Shown piece by piece: positions 61,812 to 64,000 of a stretch of DNA of 64,000 bases (position 1 is the first letter of the stretch; each line of letters starts with the position of its first letter). Below the pieces are notes generated by a model that worked only from the letters and a program-made list of their open reading frames with translations, did no database searches and had not been told where the DNA came from. The position numbers were made by a program, and so were the translations under genes. Source of the stretch: Ipomoea triloba (taxonomy: Eukaryota; Streptophyta; Magnoliopsida; Solanales; Convolvulaceae); assembly GCF_003576645.1 (NCBI RefSeq), contig NC_044916.1:30687446-30751445 (forward strand), read 5' to 3'.

Positions 61812-62825
61812 TACATTTGAGACTATAAATCATAAAACTATTATTGAATATGACATTAATATTTATTAAATATATAACATGAATATTGAATTAATGATCA
61901 CTAAATATATTTTAAAAATGAATTAGATTACAAATATAATATTTAATCCAAACTTAAAAACACCGCTAAGGTAAAAGTCTAGTTATTCATACTATAGAAT
62001 AAAATACAATGACTAAACAAAAAAAATGTCATATCACACCAATGTTAGTTTTAGAAGCGACATTAACCCAATGGACGGAATACCCAACACATACATACCA
62101 AGTTGTAAATTCTATAAGTGAGAAAGCAATCCATCTTCACAACAATTTGAGACTCTATTTTAACTCAATAAAGAATTTTAAATGTTAATTCAACTAAATA
62201 GATGAGCCCAAATATTCACCACGTACCCTTGATTTAAAATTAAAAGAAAAAGAAAAAGAAAAAAAGAATGAATGAATGGGGCCCTCTATAACACAAAGAA
62301 TAAAATGTTGTATTCCCACTAAAAATATTCTCTTAACCATGGCAAATCCTACTCAATTGTGAGAAGTGAACAATATATGAAAGATTCGGCAAGGCATTTG
62401 GCCCATGTAAACATACAAAGCCTAATTGTGTTTTGTAGAGACAATTAATCTCCATTCTGAATGCCTTAGAAACATATAAAATGGGCCATAATTAATATAG
62501 ATATTCCCGAAAAAAAAGAAAGAAAAGAAGATAAAAATCATTGTCATGGGTCCATGAATGAAAAGTAGTTGCATGATGGGCCGTGTGATTTGTCCCCAAG
62601 AATCTGCCCCCATTTCGCCATCAACTAACGCTTTGCCAACCTTATCTTCATTTTTAAAACAAAACGAATGGAGAATAACATTCCCAATAATGAGTTTGTC
62701 AACAAATGAGTAATTGCTAAGCCATGAATTGGCAACCGATAACGCTTTCAGTTTTGTATTCTACCGCCCTTGTCAAGTATTCAATACTTAAGAGAGATAA
62801 TTCATCTAGTCGATGAGAATTTTGC
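61812..62825. other. Gene-free region
   Basis: AT-rich with purine-rich AAAGAAAAAG tracts near 62240. No gene, RNA or intact transposon recognised. Confidence 0.4.
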
Positions 62826-62829
62826 ATAG

Positions 62830-63370
62830 AACAACCTCTTAAGTGAGGTTTTTCCTTCTTTTTTTAGGTTCCAACATTCACTATCTCACTCAATATTGAA
62901 AATTATTTTCATATTAATTTTATATTTTTATAAGTTTTTTTATGGACACACCATTTTATACCAGCTATATTTTAATTATTTCTTTATTAAAAAATAATAA
63001 TAAAATTAATTCTTTATTTATTATAATTTAAATATTATAATAATTATTATATATATTTATATATAAATTAAACATGTCAAATTTTAAGTTAATTAATAAT
63101 TTAAAATTTTTAATTATTATAATATGTTATTAAAACTATATATTACATAACCCTCTAATAAAAAAAAATTAAAGAAAATGGATTAAAAAAGGGAGAGAGC
63201 TAATGTTTTGTGTTATTTAACGAAAAAAAAAAAAAAAAAGCAAAATAAATAATATAAATGTTAAACAATTAGAGTGGTTGCCAGCAGGCCACTCTGAAGC
63301 GCCCAGCGGGCGCATTACCATAATGCACCCGTTGAGCGCATGCGTGGCACCAAACATTTTTTTTCCTGCA
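62830..63370. repeat. AT-rich dispersed repeat, second copy
   Basis: This shares TATCTCACTCAAT, TATTTTAATTATTTCTTTAT and ATTAGAGTGG with 34555-35040 in the same order. It ends in a GC-rich block containing AGCGCCCAGCGGGCGC, which is lacking in the other copy. Confidence 0.55.
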
Positions 63371-63865
63371 AAAATCAGCTCTTTATATGTAAAAAACATG
63401 ACATGTTCGTAAGATTTACTGTTAGTGACATGGTGAATGTTTGTTCCTTCCACAAATATAAATAAATTGTTTTCCATTGCCTTGCCATAGATATAGACCA
63501 ATTGTTTTCAGTTACTTACATGTGACTATTATTAACTTATTATTGTTTGTGTGGTGTCACTTGACTTTCTTGTAAAGTCTTTGCACTACCTCTTTTTTTT
63601 TTTTCTTTTTTTTTCTTTTTTTTTTAAAGATTATTCATAAGATTCGAATCCAACACCTTATAACTAGTTAAAATGTGTCTTGGAGTTCTTTTTATTACTC
63701 CGTATATGATATGATTCTTGTTAAGTTGGATGGTCTAAACTGGGTTAAGTTTGTTGCTTAGGCTAGCCCTCGTGAACAGTGACAAATGATTTGGCCCACG
63801 CACTGCCCTTGGTTCCAACTTTACGACTAGATTACAATGCATTTGGATCGAATCATTGAGATGTA

Positions 63866-64000
63866 CTCCCTCTGTCCTATTTTACCTGTCCTGTTTACTA
63901 TTCATTGGTCAAACCAACTATTTCTTCATTTGCTTATTTTTTTTAGTATTTTTAATTATTTTTAAATTTAATTTTTTTTGTGTTTAATAATACTTTTAAC
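63866..64000. mobile_element. Stowaway-like MITE, cut by the window end
   Basis: The left end CTCCCTCTGTCCTATTTTAC follows a TA and resembles the element at 39762-40019 over its first 60 bp (including TTGGTCAAA-type sequence). The right end lies outside the window. Confidence 0.7.

Overview
This 64-kb window is plant nuclear DNA from a eudicot: AT-rich and rich in introns, with canonical GT-AG introns, many small inverted-repeat transposons and seven recognisable single-copy housekeeping or signalling genes plus one plant-specific gene of unknown function. Protein character suggests an asterid; a Convolvulaceae-like plant is my guess only. I saw no bacterial, organellar or viral gene.

Layout of genes: a TIGR01589-domain gene (-, 2573-6718), ORC6 (+, 11104-13003), a sphingoid-base C4-hydroxylase (+, 15347-19158), a phytochrome kinase substrate (PKS) protein (-, 23453-24820), a PMT-type Golgi methyltransferase (-, 30668-33306), a plastid CPBP/CAAX-type protease (+, 43098-46302), ribosomal protein eL34 (-, 47567-49340) and a DUF1666 protein (-, 52159-55557). 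I rebuilt exon structures by hand from splice sites, reading-frame phase and family similarity. Each complete model closes in frame.

The genes do not form a pathway, but their order is informative. From memory, the same genes are spread over three Arabidopsis segments: SBH2-PKS2-CPBP near At1g14270-14290, ORC6-PMT2-RPL34A near At1g26840-26880, and DUF1666-RPL34B-SBH1 near At1g69610-69640. This window holds them all together, which looks like the unfractionated ancestral order.

Five single N bases mark contig joins. Four are flanked by identical direct repeats (1478, 47, 58 and 1582 bp), so the window almost certainly contains about 3.2 kb of unmerged overlap. One of these falsely duplicates the 5' half of the DUF1666 gene; another duplicates the last exon of the TIGR01589 gene.

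Intergenic space is dominated by small transposons. Three have clear target-site duplications: hAT-like 21350-21729, MULE-like 40920-41388 and Harbinger-like 10320-10689. There are also Stowaway-like elements, a 3.6-kb element inserted in a TA microsatellite (35541-39178), a decayed hAT transposase relic (60940-61370), and several elements whose interior is built from a short phrase repeated with variation. That last class is the least explained structure here.
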